A DNA stretch of 64,000 bases from Planomicrobium sp. Y74 (GTDB lineage: Bacteria; Bacillota; Bacilli; Bacillales_A; Planococcaceae), in assembly GCF_003668635.1 (NCBI RefSeq), contig NZ_RCWH01000002.1, positions 415,541-479,540 of the forward strand, read 5' to 3'. A program made the translations under genes and the position numbers. Below the pieces are notes generated by a model. That model was not told the origin of the DNA. It searched no databases and saw nothing but the letters and a program-made list of their open reading frames with translations. Numbering within the stretch: the first letter of the stretch is position 1; every line of letters begins with the position of its first letter. Shown here one piece after another: positions 27,904 through 36,385 of this stretch.

Positions 27904-29211
27904 ATGAATCATACGGCTATTCAGTCAAACAGAGAAACAGCTTATTTCATCATCAGTTTAGTGTTCAGTATTTTAGTCTATATCCTGGTTCTTGTATCAG
28001 TTATCGGAATTGCAATTGCATTAAGTATTTTTGCTTTTGTGCTATTCGCTAACGCCATAATGCTTGGTTCAATCCGCGGCAATGGCGTTCGTATACATGA
28101 AAGACAATTTCCGGAAGTCTATGAAAGCGTCCAGTCACTCTCTAAACAAATCGGCCTGAAAAATGTCCCCGATGTTTTTGTCATTCAGTCAGAAGGGGCA
28201 TTGAATGCTTTTGCCACCCGCTTTTTTGGCAGGGATATGGTGGTGTTGTATTCGGAGGTTTTTGAATTGGCACGGGAACAAGGCAAAGAAGAGCTTGATT
28301 TTATTATTGCGCATGAGTTGGCGCATATCAAACGCCGCCATGTCTGGAAAAACATTCTGCTTATGCCGGCTGGGTTTATCCCGTTTTTAAGCCAGGCTTA
28401 CAGCCGTTCCTGTGAATACACCTGCGACCGCCACGCGGCTTATCTTATTCAAAATGCGCCGGCGGCAAAACGGGCCCTGACACTTTTGGGAATCGGCAAA
28501 AAAATGTATATGGAAGTGAACGACGATGCCTACCGAGAACAGATTCGGACAGAATCAAACGGTTTTGTTTGGCTGAGTGAAGTGCTTTCTTCACATCCCC
28601 GCCTGCCAAAACGCATACAGGCAATTCAGCAGTTTGAAGGCAGTGGGGAACGCCTCTATACACCCGACCACGGCAAAATCGTTTTTGGCATGATGCTGAT
28701 CGGCGGAGCTGGAATGGCTGTTTACTTTATCAGTATCTTGTTGGTGGCAGGCGGCACGCTGGTATTTTCACAATTCGCCAACGAATTCCCCGACCCTTAT
28801 TCCTTAGAAGAAGATTCTTTTTATAATGAAGATTATTCCTATGAAGGACAGACGGACTTGATGTCAGCCGCTTCAGCAGGCGATATCACTGCCATCGACC
28901 GTGCGCTTGCTGACGGGGAAGACATACTTGCCCGTGATTCTGAAGGGTCAGATGCTTTGATGTATGCTGTATATTCCGGTCAGTCCGATATTGTCGTCCA
29001 TCTCCTTGACGCTGGGGCAGATGTTAATACGGCTGATGACTATGCTACAGCTTTGACCAATGCCATTATGAACGGAGATACTCAAACAGCGCTGATCCTG
29101 ATGGAATATGGTGCCGATCCTTATCTGGCAGGAGCAGACGGTATGAATGCACTGGAATATGCAGGAGCTGCTACACCGGATGAGCTTTATGCAACATTGC
29201 AATCGGAATGA
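27904..29211 (+). CDS. M48 family metallopeptidase with C-terminal ankyrin repeats
   Basis: This 435-residue protein has two N-terminal membrane helices (about 14-55), a Zn-peptidase domain with H137-E-x-x-H141 in IIAHELAHIKRRH and a later Glu in SCEYTCDRHA, and another membrane helix near residues 262-290. An acidic linker is followed by about three ankyrin repeats (318-430; DLMSAASAGDITAID and LMYAVYSGQSDIVVHLLDAG). M48 enzymes such as HtpX degrade damaged membrane proteins. The ankyrin tail, probably a partner-binding module, is unusual for the family. AAGGGGAG precedes the ATG. Confidence 0.85.
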   Translation: MNHTAIQSNRETAYFIISLVFSILVYILVLVSVIGIAIALSIFAFVLFANAIMLGSIRGNGVRIHERQFPEVYESVQSLSKQIGLKNVPDVFVIQSEGALNAFATRFFGRDMVVLYSEVFELAREQGKEELDFIIAHELAHIKRRHVWKNILLMPAGFIPFLSQAYSRSCEYTCDRHAAYLIQNAPAAKRALTLLGIGKKMYMEVNDDAYREQIRTESNGFVWLSEVLSSHPRLPKRIQAIQQFEGSGERLYTPDHGKIVFGMMLIGGAGMAVYFISILLVAGGTLVFSQFANEFPDPYSLEEDSFYNEDYSYEGQTDLMSAASAGDITAIDRALADGEDILARDSEGSDALMYAVYSGQSDIVVHLLDAGADVNTADDYATALTNAIMNGDTQTALILMEYGADPYLAGADGMNALEYAGAATPDELYATLQSE

Positions 29212-29225
29212 TAATAAAGCATTAA

Positions 29226-29267
29226 AAAAGGAAGGTTACCTGGAAATTCAGGGAACCTTCCTTTTAA
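29226..29267. terminator. Bidirectional terminator
   Basis: AAGGAAGGTT pairs with AACCTTCCTT, with a CCTG/CAGG inner stem. It separates the peptidase gene from ykkD. Confidence 0.8.
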
Positions 29268-29280
29268 ACTATTATTTAGT

Positions 29281-29595
29281 TTACGAAACGAGTTTTAAAC
29301 CGACGGCTGAACCAAGCACCATCGCAATAAAAAGAATTCGTTTCCAATCCTTCGCTTCATTATAGAAAAGCATGCCGAGGACGGCACCGCCCGATGCACC
29401 GATTCCAGTCCAGACAGCATACGCCGTACTCATCGGCAGCGTATCCATGGCAAAGGATAAAAATAGGAAACTTAAGCCGAATCCCAGCAGCAACAGTAAA
29501 AAGGATTGCCATTTTCGATCATTATGCCATTTATTAATCATCGCCACACCGGCCATTTCGAATATCCCGGCAGCAAGTAAAGAAAGCCACGCCAT
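29281..29595 (-). CDS. ykkD: SMR guanidinium exporter subunit YkkD-like
   Basis: This 104-residue small multidrug resistance protein has four membrane helices, the essential Glu in AGIFEMAG, and the signature STAYAVWTGIGASGG. It pairs with the preceding gene product in a heterodimeric exporter. The start overlaps the partner's stop (TAATG). The guanidine-I riboswitch upstream of the pair indicates guanidinium as the substrate. Confidence 0.88.
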   Translation of the reverse strand: MAWLSLLAAGIFEMAGVAMINKWHNDRKWQSFLLLLLGFGLSFLFLSFAMDTLPMSTAYAVWTGIGASGGAVLGMLFYNEAKDWKRILFIAMVLGSAVGLKLVS

Positions 29596-29936
29596 TATGA
29601 TTCAACTCCTCTTTCCGGATGGTCATCCGTAATCAGTTTCAGACCCACTACACCTGTCAGTAAAATTCCGATTAGCAGAAGTTTTGACAATTGCAGCGGT
29701 TCCTCGAATAAGAGGATGTCGGCAATCACTGTTCCGGCCGTCCCCATTCCAACAAAAACAGCATAAACCGTCCCTACCGGCAGCTTCCGTCCGGCCATGA
29801 TCATCAGATAGAAACTGATGATCATGGCAATCACTGTACCCGTCCATGGCCAAAAGCCTTCTGCATGCTTTAATCCAATTACCCAGAAAACTTCAAAAAA
29901 GGCGGCAATATAGACTTTCATCCATTCAAAATTCAT
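29595..29936 (-). CDS. ykkC: SMR guanidinium exporter subunit YkkC-like
   Basis: This 113-residue SMR subunit has the essential Glu in [13 protein letters not shown] and the signature [16 protein letters not shown]. Length and order (113 then 104 residues) match B. subtilis YkkC/YkkD. GGAGG lies nine bases before the chosen ATG. The frame upstream runs back into the riboswitch and is not coding. Confidence 0.88.
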   Translation of the reverse strand: MNFEWMKVYIAAFFEVFWVIGLKHAEGFWPWTGTVIAMIISFYLMIMAGRKLPVGTVYAVFVGMGTAGTVIADILLFEEPLQLSKLLLIGILLTGVVGLKLITDDHPERGVES

Positions 29937-29958
29937 TATAAGAACCTCCATCTCAAAA

Positions 29959-30090
29959 TAAAAAAGCCTGGGAGCAACTGTTAAACAGTTTCTCCCAGGC
30001 TTTTGTCCTTCCGTGTCACAGCAAGCTGTGCGTTTTCTCTCGGACCAGGCCAAGCAAAAGCTTGCGGAACCCTAGAAAACTTTGTCTTCT
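29959..30090 (-). ncRNA. Guanidine-I (ykkC) riboswitch with terminator
   Basis: On the minus strand the leader contains the hallmark segments of the ykkC class in order: CTAGGGTTCCGC, then GGTCCGAGAGAAAACGCAC, then GTGACACGGAAGGACAAAAG. The last runs into a strong terminator stem (GCCTGGGAG with CTCCCAGGC, then T residues, 29961-30004). Guanidinium binding stabilises the aptamer and prevents termination, switching on the exporter pair that follows. Confidence 0.93.
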
Positions 30091-30105
30091 ATTTGACTAC
30101 TTAAA

Positions 30106-30111
30106 ATTATA
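30106..30111 (-). promoter_or_regulatory. -10 element of the riboswitch transcript
   Basis: A perfect TATAAT on the minus strand lies about 20 bases before the aptamer. A -35 is less clear (TTTCAC at 17-base spacing). Confidence 0.55.
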
Positions 30112-30192
30112 CACAGGAATATCTGTCAGTGAAAGCAAAACTGCTTTTATTCTTATGAACGCATAGGAGAGAGGGCAACCCAGGCCGTTCAG

Positions 30193-30239
30193 TTGACGCC
30201 TTAGAATCATCATGATATGATTATCTTGAATTAAAGATA
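30193..30239 (+). promoter_or_regulatory. mhqR promoter with MhqR-type operator
   Basis: TTGACG (30193-30198) and TATGAT (30216-30221) at 17-base spacing form a SigA promoter. An inverted repeat TATCTT-GAATTA-AAGATA (30222-30239) follows directly and resembles the MhqR operator TATCTCGAAT...AGATA of B. subtilis. A CGAGATA half-site also lies before the dioxygenase gene (near 30734). Confidence 0.7.
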
Positions 30240-30269
30240 TATGAATTATAAATAAAAGAGGTGAGAAGC

Positions 30270-30704
30270 ATGGAAGTCGCAAATCGTAATTTAAAGGCTG
30301 TGACTGTTATTATCCGCGCGGCAGACGCCATACGGGAAGTTATCAAAAGCGACGCAGCAACGAACGGAATGAATCCAACGGAATTTTCTGTTCTCGAATT
30401 GCTGTATCATCAGGGCAGACAACCGATACAAGCAATCGGCAAAAAGGTCTTGATCGCCAGCAGCAGCATCACCTATGTAATTGATAAACTGGAAACAAAA
30501 AAATATGTAAGGCGATCTGAATGCTCCGAAGACCGCCGCGTCACGTACGCTGAATTGACAGAAGAAGGACGGGCATTAATGGAACGCATCTGGCCTGAAC
30601 ATGAGGCAAAGGTGAACCGCTTGTTTGAAGAGCTGAACACTGATGAAACAGAGGCAATCATAAGCGACTTGAAAAAAGTGGGCTACCAGGCATTGAAAAG
30701 CTAA
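30270..30704 (+). CDS. mhqR: MarR family repressor, MhqR-like
   Basis: This 144-residue winged-helix regulator resembles MhqR, the sensor of quinones and catechols. The helix-turn-helix region covers VLELLYHQGRQPIQAIGKKV and the wing ECSEDRRVTYAELT. Length matches B. subtilis MhqR (YkvE). An operator overlaps its own promoter and the downstream gene is a ring-cleaving dioxygenase, a typical MhqR target. AGAGGTGAG precedes the ATG. Confidence 0.8.
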   Translation: MEVANRNLKAVTVIIRAADAIREVIKSDAATNGMNPTEFSVLELLYHQGRQPIQAIGKKVLIASSSITYVIDKLETKKYVRRSECSEDRRVTYAELTEEGRALMERIWPEHEAKVNRLFEELNTDETEAIISDLKKVGYQALKS

Positions 30705-30769
30705 ATTTTTTTAACTTGAAACTGTTTGTAATTCGAGATATAAACCCAATTCGAAGGAGAGATTTTATC

Positions 30770-31753
30770 ATGAATGAATTAAAAGGAATCCACCACGTTA
30801 CAGCAATAACAAGCAGCGCAGAAAAAAACTATGAGTTTTTCACTTATGTATTGGGTATGCGGCTGGTAAAGAAAACAGTCAATCAGGATGATATCCAAAC
30901 TTATCATCTGTTTTTTGCCGATGACAAAGGTTCAGCAGGAACCGATATGACATTTTTCGATTTCCCTGGCATTCCAAAAGGAACGCATGGCACAAACGAA
31001 ATATACAAGACCGCTTTCCGTGTTCCTTCCGACGCAGCGTTGGCTTACTGGGTAAAGCGTTTTGACAAATACGAAGTGAAGCATTCAGGCATCAAAGAGT
31101 TATTCGGTAAGCAAACCCTTTCGTTTGCCGATTTTGACGATCAGCAATATATGCTTGTGTCAGATGAACTGAACGAAGGAGTGGAGTCGGGTACGCCGTG
31201 GCAAAACGGTCCGGTGCCATTGGAATTCGCAATCACCGGATTGGGGCCGATCCATATCCGGATAGCGCAATTTGATTACTTGAAAGAAGTATTGGAAAAA
31301 GTGATGATGATGCGGGAAATTTCCAAAGAAGGCTCCTTGCACCTGTTTGAAATGGGCGAAGGCGGAAACGGCGCACAGGTCATCGTCGAATACAATGCAA
31401 TACTTCCTGCAGGACAACAAGGTTTCGGTACTGTTCACCATACAGCGTTCCGCGTCCATGATACTTCGGTTTTGAATGAATGGATCGATCACATGCAGGC
31501 TGCGGGCTTTGGCACCTCCGGCTATGTAGACCGTTTCTTCTTCGAATCACTGTATGCACGAGTAGCACCAGGAATTCTCTTTGAATGGGCAACTGACGGC
31601 CCTGGATTCTTGGGAGATGAGCCCTATGAAACTTTAGGCGAAAAACTGAGCTTGCCGCCATTCCTGGAAGCACAACGTGAGCGTATCGAAAAAATGGTGC
31701 GTCCAATTGACACAGTGCGCAGCACACGCAATATCGAGAAGGAATATTTATAA
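30770..31753 (+). CDS. Ring-cleaving dioxygenase (MhqA/MhqO family)
   Basis: This 327-residue enzyme has two vicinal-oxygen-chelate modules. Metal-ligand residues are visible in GIHHVTAITS, in TVHHTAFRVHD and a Glu in RVAPGILFEWATDGPG. Family members open hydroquinone or catechol rings during quinone detoxification. GAAGGAGAG precedes the ATG. The gene lies 65 bases after mhqR and likely shares its regulation. Confidence 0.87.
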   Translation: MNELKGIHHVTAITSSAEKNYEFFTYVLGMRLVKKTVNQDDIQTYHLFFADDKGSAGTDMTFFDFPGIPKGTHGTNEIYKTAFRVPSDAALAYWVKRFDKYEVKHSGIKELFGKQTLSFADFDDQQYMLVSDELNEGVESGTPWQNGPVPLEFAITGLGPIHIRIAQFDYLKEVLEKVMMMREISKEGSLHLFEMGEGGNGAQVIVEYNAILPAGQQGFGTVHHTAFRVHDTSVLNEWIDHMQAAGFGTSGYVDRFFFESLYARVAPGILFEWATDGPGFLGDEPYETLGEKLSLPPFLEAQRERIEKMVRPIDTVRSTRNIEKEYL

Positions 31754-31787
31754 GAGAAAGCCGATTCAAAAAGCTTTACTGTGTATT

Positions 31788-31815
31788 GAAGATGCCCATT
31801 CGGCATCTTCTTTTT
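31788..31815 (+). terminator. Terminator after the dioxygenase gene
   Basis: GAAGATGCC pairs with GGCATCTTC, followed by five T. Confidence 0.88.
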
Positions 31816-31937
31816 AATTGGTTAATATTCTGTTTTCTCTATCATATTTTCGGATAATTCCTGCATTTCGTTTTGTCATTGCGAATCTTCAGGTATGATT
31901 AGAAGGTAGAATTAGCTGCAGGAGAGGCAGGTAGCCA

Positions 31938-32480
31938 ATGGAAACTAAAAGCTCCCCGAAAATAATAGCGATCGCCAGTGTGTCAGGCGGTGGCAAAACG
32001 ACAGCGGCAGCCAATGTAACAGAACAATTGGGGAACGCCAAAGCTTTATTTTTCGATGATTATGATTTTCAAGGACCAGATGATTTGCTGCATTGGCTCC
32101 ATCGCGGAACGGATTATAACGAATGGAACCTTGAGCCTATGCTAAAGGATATCAGGAAACTGCTTGCAGAACCCCTGGACTTTATTGTCCTCGATTTTCC
32201 CTTTGCCCGTTTACACAACGATTCCAGTCCGTATATGGATTTTACAATTTTCATCGATACACCATTGGACATAGCCCTATCAAGGCGAATAACAAGAGAC
32301 TTTGCCGGCAGCTCCAGCAATGAAATAATAGCGGACATTAAATATTATGCAAAAGAGGGAAGAGCGGCATACCTGCAAATGCTGGCGGATGTCAAACCGA
32401 ATTCGGATTTTGTGATCGATGGCAGTGGTTCCAAAGAAGATGTGACACTCGCAATTATGCGGCAGCTTTCAAATTGCTAA
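31938..32480 (+). CDS. P-loop kinase-like protein (uridine kinase-like)
   Basis: This 180-residue P-loop protein has Walker A in ASVSGGGKTTAAAN, a Walker B-like FIVLDFPFA, and an Arg-rich lid (LSRRITRDFAG). The general pattern is that of small nucleoside/uridine kinase-type enzymes. Substrate is not identifiable. It starts a run of four genes (with hydrolase, HAD phosphatase and Nudix) that could act on small phosphorylated metabolites. Confidence 0.7.
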   Translation: METKSSPKIIAIASVSGGGKTTAAANVTEQLGNAKALFFDDYDFQGPDDLLHWLHRGTDYNEWNLEPMLKDIRKLLAEPLDFIVLDFPFARLHNDSSPYMDFTIFIDTPLDIALSRRITRDFAGSSSNEIIADIKYYAKEGRAAYLQMLADVKPNSDFVIDGSGSKEDVTLAIMRQLSNC

Positions 32481-32507
32481 TAATGGGACATTGAGGAGGA
32501 CGCTTAA

Positions 32508-33215
32508 ATGATTTTACATACTGTAACAAAAGGTAAAGGTGAGGCACTTGTTTTCCTACATACAGGACTTCAAACTGCTGCAACTGATTTTATTCCGCAA
32601 CAAGCAATACTCAGTGAACACTACCAAGTAATATCGCCCGACCTGAGAGGGCATGGAAAATCGACTGCAGCGGACATTAGCAATTTCTTTGAGGATTCTG
32701 CCCAAGACTTGGATGAAACTTTTGAAAAACTTGGTCTTCAGTCAGCACATATAGTCGGGGCTTCATTAGGTGCACTGGTTGCCATAGTTTTTGCAAAACG
32801 TTTTCCGGCCAAAGTAAAAACCTTAACCATATCAGGAGTAACGAAACAAAAACCGGACAATTGGCAGAGCCTTCACCAGCAGGATGTGGAAATGCAAGCC
32901 GGATTACTGAACAACGAAGAGGCTGCTTCCTATTTTACTGATCTTCATGGACCCGGCTGGAAGAGGTTTATCGATATGGGTAAATCTGAAGATTGGTATC
33001 CTTTTAATGAAACCAGCGATTTAAGCCAGCTTTCTTCCCCTGTCCTCGTGATTGCCGGTGAAGGCAGCACGAATGAATCTCTTAGTGCAATTGAATACAG
33101 AAGGGAACAAGAAAAGGTTCACATTTCCATCATCCCTTTTGCTTCCCATCTGGTGCATGACGAACAGCCGGAGTTGTACGCAGAAGTTTTGCGTCACTTT
33201 CTTGTAAATAGTTAA
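32508..33215 (+). CDS. Alpha/beta hydrolase
   Basis: This 235-residue hydrolase has the oxyanion region VFLHTGLQ, nucleophile elbow VGASLGALVA (Ser about residue 86), an Asp/Glu near VLVIAGEGS and catalytic His in ASHLVHDEQP. Substrate is unknown. TTGAGGAGG precedes the ATG, 27 bases after the kinase-like gene. Confidence 0.85.
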   Translation: MILHTVTKGKGEALVFLHTGLQTAATDFIPQQAILSEHYQVISPDLRGHGKSTAADISNFFEDSAQDLDETFEKLGLQSAHIVGASLGALVAIVFAKRFPAKVKTLTISGVTKQKPDNWQSLHQQDVEMQAGLLNNEEAASYFTDLHGPGWKRFIDMGKSEDWYPFNETSDLSQLSSPVLVIAGEGSTNESLSAIEYRREQEKVHISIIPFASHLVHDEQPELYAEVLRHFLVNS

Positions 33216-33254
33216 AAATCATTGAACTATATTTCAGTAGCGGAGTTGATGACA

Positions 33255-33815
33255 ATGAAAGCTGTATTTCTTGATCGTGACGGAACCCTTGGCGGTGACG
33301 GTTATGGCACTCATCCGGCTGAATTTGAGATGTTCGATTTTGCACCTGAAGCTGTTAAAGTATTGAACGATGCGGGAGTAAAAGTGTTGCTGTTCACCAA
33401 CCAGTCTCGGGTTGGAAGAGGCTACTTTACAGAAGAAGAGCTGCTCGAAGGGTTTACACGGATGAGATCTGAATTAGCTGCCCATTCGGCATACCTTGAT
33501 GCTATTTACTACTGTCCTCATCATCCGAAAGACGATTGCGATTGCCGAAAACCGAAGATTGGCATGCTTGAACAGGCGAAACAGGAACATCAGCTGAACC
33601 TTGAAAAAAGTTTTGTAGTGGGCGACACCGGGGGATCGGATATGCTTGCGGCAAGCCGGGCAGGGACACGAATGGTGTTGGTGAAAACAGGGAGAGGAGA
33701 AGGATCTCTTACCAAATTCAAAGATCATTGGCCAGGTATTGAACCGGACCACATTGCAGAAAACGTGCTTGATGCAGCAATGTGGATAGTGCAGCAGCTG
33801 AAAAAGGAGAAATGA
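33255..33815 (+). CDS. HAD-IIIA family phosphatase, GmhB-like
   Basis: This 186-residue phosphatase has the HAD nucleophile motif FLDRDGTLGG, motif II LFTNQS, the zinc loop CPHHPKDDCDCRKPK, and motif III-IV VVGDTGGSDMLAA. It resembles D-glycero-heptose 1,7-bisphosphate phosphatase and histidinol-phosphatase-type enzymes; the substrate cannot be told. The ATG before Lys-Ala-Val was chosen for spacing to GGAG. It is followed within three bases by the Nudix gene. Confidence 0.82.
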   Translation: MKAVFLDRDGTLGGDGYGTHPAEFEMFDFAPEAVKVLNDAGVKVLLFTNQSRVGRGYFTEEELLEGFTRMRSELAAHSAYLDAIYYCPHHPKDDCDCRKPKIGMLEQAKQEHQLNLEKSFVVGDTGGSDMLAASRAGTRMVLVKTGRGEGSLTKFKDHWPGIEPDHIAENVLDAAMWIVQQLKKEK

Positions 33816-33818
33816 AAG

Positions 33819-34283
33819 ATGAATATAAGAAATTCAGCAAAAGCAGTCATAATAGACAATGACAGGTTATTGCTGACCCAAAACATAGATGGAGAAGGCT
33901 TTTTTTATTTACTTCCTGGTGGCGGGCAGGAGCACGGGGAAACGTTAACAGAAGCCTTGATAAGAGAATGCCTTGAAGAAGCGGGGGCAGATGTCGATGT
34001 AAAAGAACTGCTCCATATTCGTGAATACATCGGCAAAAACCATGAACACGCCTCCTTCGATTCAGCGGTCCATCAAATCGAGTACTATTTCCGCTGCGAA
34101 CCTCATTCAAAAGCAGCTGACTTGCTGCCGCCGACAAATCCGGATTCACACCAAGTCGGTATTGTGTGGCTGCCGGTTGAAGAATTGGCGAATTACCGAA
34201 TTTATCCCAAAGCAATTGTTGAACCTGTCCAGCAATTGCTTGAAGGTAAAACAGAAAGGGTTTATCTGGGAGATGTCAATTGA
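33819..34283 (+). CDS. Nudix hydrolase
   Basis: This 154-residue Nudix protein has the full box from Gly-Gly-Gly (GGGQEHGETLTEAL) to REclEEAG, and should hydrolyse a nucleoside diphosphate linked to another group. It ends the four-gene run and overlaps its ribosome binding site with the preceding stop. A strong terminator follows. Confidence 0.87.
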   Translation: MNIRNSAKAVIIDNDRLLLTQNIDGEGFFYLLPGGGQEHGETLTEALIRECLEEAGADVDVKELLHIREYIGKNHEHASFDSAVHQIEYYFRCEPHSKAADLLPPTNPDSHQVGIVWLPVEELANYRIYPKAIVEPVQQLLEGKTERVYLGDVN

Positions 34284-34300
34284 TCTTCGGGACAACAGAA

Positions 34301-34337
34301 AAAAAACCGGTTTGCCAGTTTCTGCAAACCGGTTTTT
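34301..34337. terminator. Bidirectional terminator
   Basis: AAAACCGGTTTGC pairs with GCAAACCGGTTTT, with A and T runs outside. Confidence 0.88.
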
Positions 34338-34358
34338 AGTTGAGTAATGTGTATTAGC

Positions 34359-35054
34359 TTATTTTTTTGCATCCAGGACAATAATGACATAGCCGATATT
34401 TGAGTCATAATCCCAATCGAGAAATATTACCTGGATACGCCGTTCAAATACAGATTCGAAACCTGCTTCTTCAAGTATTGACCGTTCAAGCGGCCGTTTT
34501 GTGAATTTCAGGATTTCACTGTGTCCATCCTTTATCAATGCTTTTTCAATTTCCGTTAAGACTCCAGACCACTGGATCAGTAATGTACGGTCGTTGACCC
34601 AATGGGCTACTGTTTGATCAGGGTCCCGGTGCAGGGATTTAGTAACGTTTTCAAGTTTCATTTCAAAAGCATTTTTTTGGAAGTCCGTTGGCCATTCAAA
34701 ATCATTGGGCTCTTGCTTATCATCTGTAATGGCGAGGAATGTGCCGGTTTCCAAATTTAAATTCCAATCCACATAAAACTCTTCAAACGTCCATCCCCCG
34801 ATATCTTTTAACTGCTGGCGAATAATCGGTTTTAGCTCATCTACCAGCAGATTGCGTGTTTCCAATACACGTTTCCATTCGTTCTGTTTCAGCAGGATTT
34901 TTTCCATCGTAGTAGTAAAACCCCTGAAGTGCATAATAATATATGGTCGCTTAATCGTTACATAAATAGAAGTAGGGCCTTTACCGAAATGCTTTCGCAG
35001 TAAAGTCGATATAAAGCCGCCTACTTCTGTTTCAATGCTTCTTTCTTTAGGCAT
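34359..35054 (-). CDS. MpsC family protein (DUF2294), tandem-domain paralogue 1
   Basis: This 231-residue protein matches DUF2294, named MpsC after the S. aureus mpsABC cation/bicarbonate-linked system. It appears to have two copies of the domain: residues 1-115 (KHFGKGPTSIYVTIKRPYII) and 120-231 (WVNDRTLLIQWSGVLTEIEK), each followed by an Arg-Leu type helix. It is soluble. It lies next to a paralogue. No mpsA or mpsB gene is nearby. The start is ATG with AAAGGA rather distant. Confidence 0.75.
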   Translation of the reverse strand: MPKERSIETEVGGFISTLLRKHFGKGPTSIYVTIKRPYIIMHFRGFTTTMEKILLKQNEWKRVLETRNLLVDELKPIIRQQLKDIGGWTFEEFYVDWNLNLETGTFLAITDDKQEPNDFEWPTDFQKNAFEMKLENVTKSLHRDPDQTVAHWVNDRTLLIQWSGVLTEIEKALIKDGHSEILKFTKRPLERSILEEAGFESVFERRIQVIFLDWDYDSNIGYVIIVLDAKK

Positions 35055-35141
35055 GAGATGCAGTTCCTTTCCAACAAGCTGATTGTATAACAAGCTGCCA
35101 GACAATCAGAAGTGAATAATTCCAATGATGCTTTTAAATTT

Positions 35142-35840
35142 TCATGGCTTTGTCCTTTCCATTATCAGCACCATGTAACTGATATCCTGGTAAAAATCCC
35201 AATCGACAAAAATCTCTTCAATTGGGCGTGGAACAAAGTAATTCAAATTAAAAAATTTAGTAATCCTGTACTCCAAAGGCCTTTTTGCCATTCGCAATTC
35301 TTCTAACACCCCGTTTTTGATCAATTGCTTTTCGATATCCACCAGGATTCCGGTTCTTCGAATAAGCAGGATGCAACCGCTCAACCAAAACAAGTCGGTT
35401 TCTTCCGGTCTCTTTTGTGATAATATGCTGTTCATTTCGATAATTTCCTTGATCGGTTCTTCATCGACATCTGAAGGTATTGAAAAATCCCTTCCATCTT
35501 TGCCGTTGCCCGCAACTGCGAGCAGCAAACCGCTTTGTTTTTCTAAATTCCAGTCAAAAAAGAGATTGCTTCCCTGAAACTCCGCACTAGAGCTCAGGCC
35601 ATCAAGAAATTTCCCTTTTAAAGAGTTCATCAGCAAATCCCGGCTCTCTAATACACGCTTTGATTCGCACCGGTTGACCAACAGCTCTTCAGGTGCCAAT
35701 AAAAAACCCTGCAAGTGGATCACCAGGAAAGGGTTATGGATTTTAACTTCTATATCACGGGGGGATTCACCAAAATGGTCTTTCAGAAATTTTGTTGTAT
35801 AAGCAGAGATTTGTGACTGAATAGCATGATTCTCAGTCAT
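35142..35840 (-). CDS. MpsC family protein (DUF2294), tandem-domain paralogue 2
   Basis: This 232-residue paralogue of the downstream gene has the same double-domain layout (KFLKDHFGESPRDIEVKIHN and LSGCILLIRRTGILVDIEK). The two genes are 87 bases apart on the same strand and likely co-transcribed. AAAGGAG precedes the ATG at 35840. A roughly 140-base leader with its own terminator lies upstream and may control both. Confidence 0.75.
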   Translation of the reverse strand: MTENHAIQSQISAYTTKFLKDHFGESPRDIEVKIHNPFLVIHLQGFLLAPEELLVNRCESKRVLESRDLLMNSLKGKFLDGLSSSAEFQGSNLFFDWNLEKQSGLLLAVAGNGKDGRDFSIPSDVDEEPIKEIIEMNSILSQKRPEETDLFWLSGCILLIRRTGILVDIEKQLIKNGVLEELRMAKRPLEYRITKFFNLNYFVPRPIEEIFVDWDFYQDISYMVLIMERTKP

Positions 35841-35929
35841 CTGCAACACTCCTTTAACATTAGATAGGGGGTGAAAATAGGCAAATCCGCTTGCAAAAAG
35901 ACGGATTTATTTTGATTTTCAAACAAAAA

Positions 35930-36110
35930 AAAACGCCAAAAAAGAATGTATCATTCTTTTTTGGCGTTATTATCAGCTCTATTGTCTGAAATACTCTGCC
36001 TGTTTCATATTGTGGATGGCGGGAAAGAAGTGAGATAGACACGCAGTTCACGTGCTAAAGCTTCATTTCTTATATTTCTATACTATACAGAAAGTCGCTA
36101 ATCTTGTAAA
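35930..36110 (-). promoter_or_regulatory. Attenuator-like leader A upstream of the MpsC genes
   Basis: On the minus strand TTTACA (36105-36110) and TATAGT (36082-36087) at 17-base spacing start a transcript. It ends in a strong hairpin AACGCCAAAAAAGAAT / ATTCTTTTTTGGCGTT plus T run (35930-35971), about 90 bases before the coding start. The stretch just before the hairpin (CAGACAATAG, ATAACGCC) is shared with leader B at 36386-36560. It does not match a riboswitch class I know. Confidence 0.55.
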
Positions 36111-36151
36111 GAAACCCTAGGTCAGCTGATATTACAATCCGTTTCGTAAAT

Positions 36152-36361
36152 TTAACTGATCGTTTTTCTGACAAGCTTTGTCGGAGCGGAAACGCAATGC
36201 GAACATCTTGTATATTTCTCATCTTCAATCAGCCGCTTTACATAGGCGGGGCAGTTAGTAAATTCCCGGTAATTGACCGGAGTGGAGATAAACCCGCAGG
36301 GATCTCCCGCAAATTTCTGGGAGTGAATACTTTTTCTTAGATGGTCGATAAAGTACTTCAT
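36152..36361 (-). CDS. Small cysteine-containing hypothetical protein (69 aa)
   Basis: This 69-residue protein has GGAGTGAGG upstream of ATG, and four cysteines in the middle and C-terminal part (GDPCGF, TNCPAY, TRCSHC), possibly a small metal-binding fold. I do not recognise the family. It is preceded by leader B, which resembles the leader before the MpsC gene, so the two genes may respond to one signal. Confidence 0.6.
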   Translation of the reverse strand: MKYFIDHLRKSIHSQKFAGDPCGFISTPVNYREFTNCPAYVKRLIEDEKYTRCSHCVSAPTKLVRKTIS

Positions 36362-36385
36362 TGTTCCTCACTCCTTTTCCAGCAT

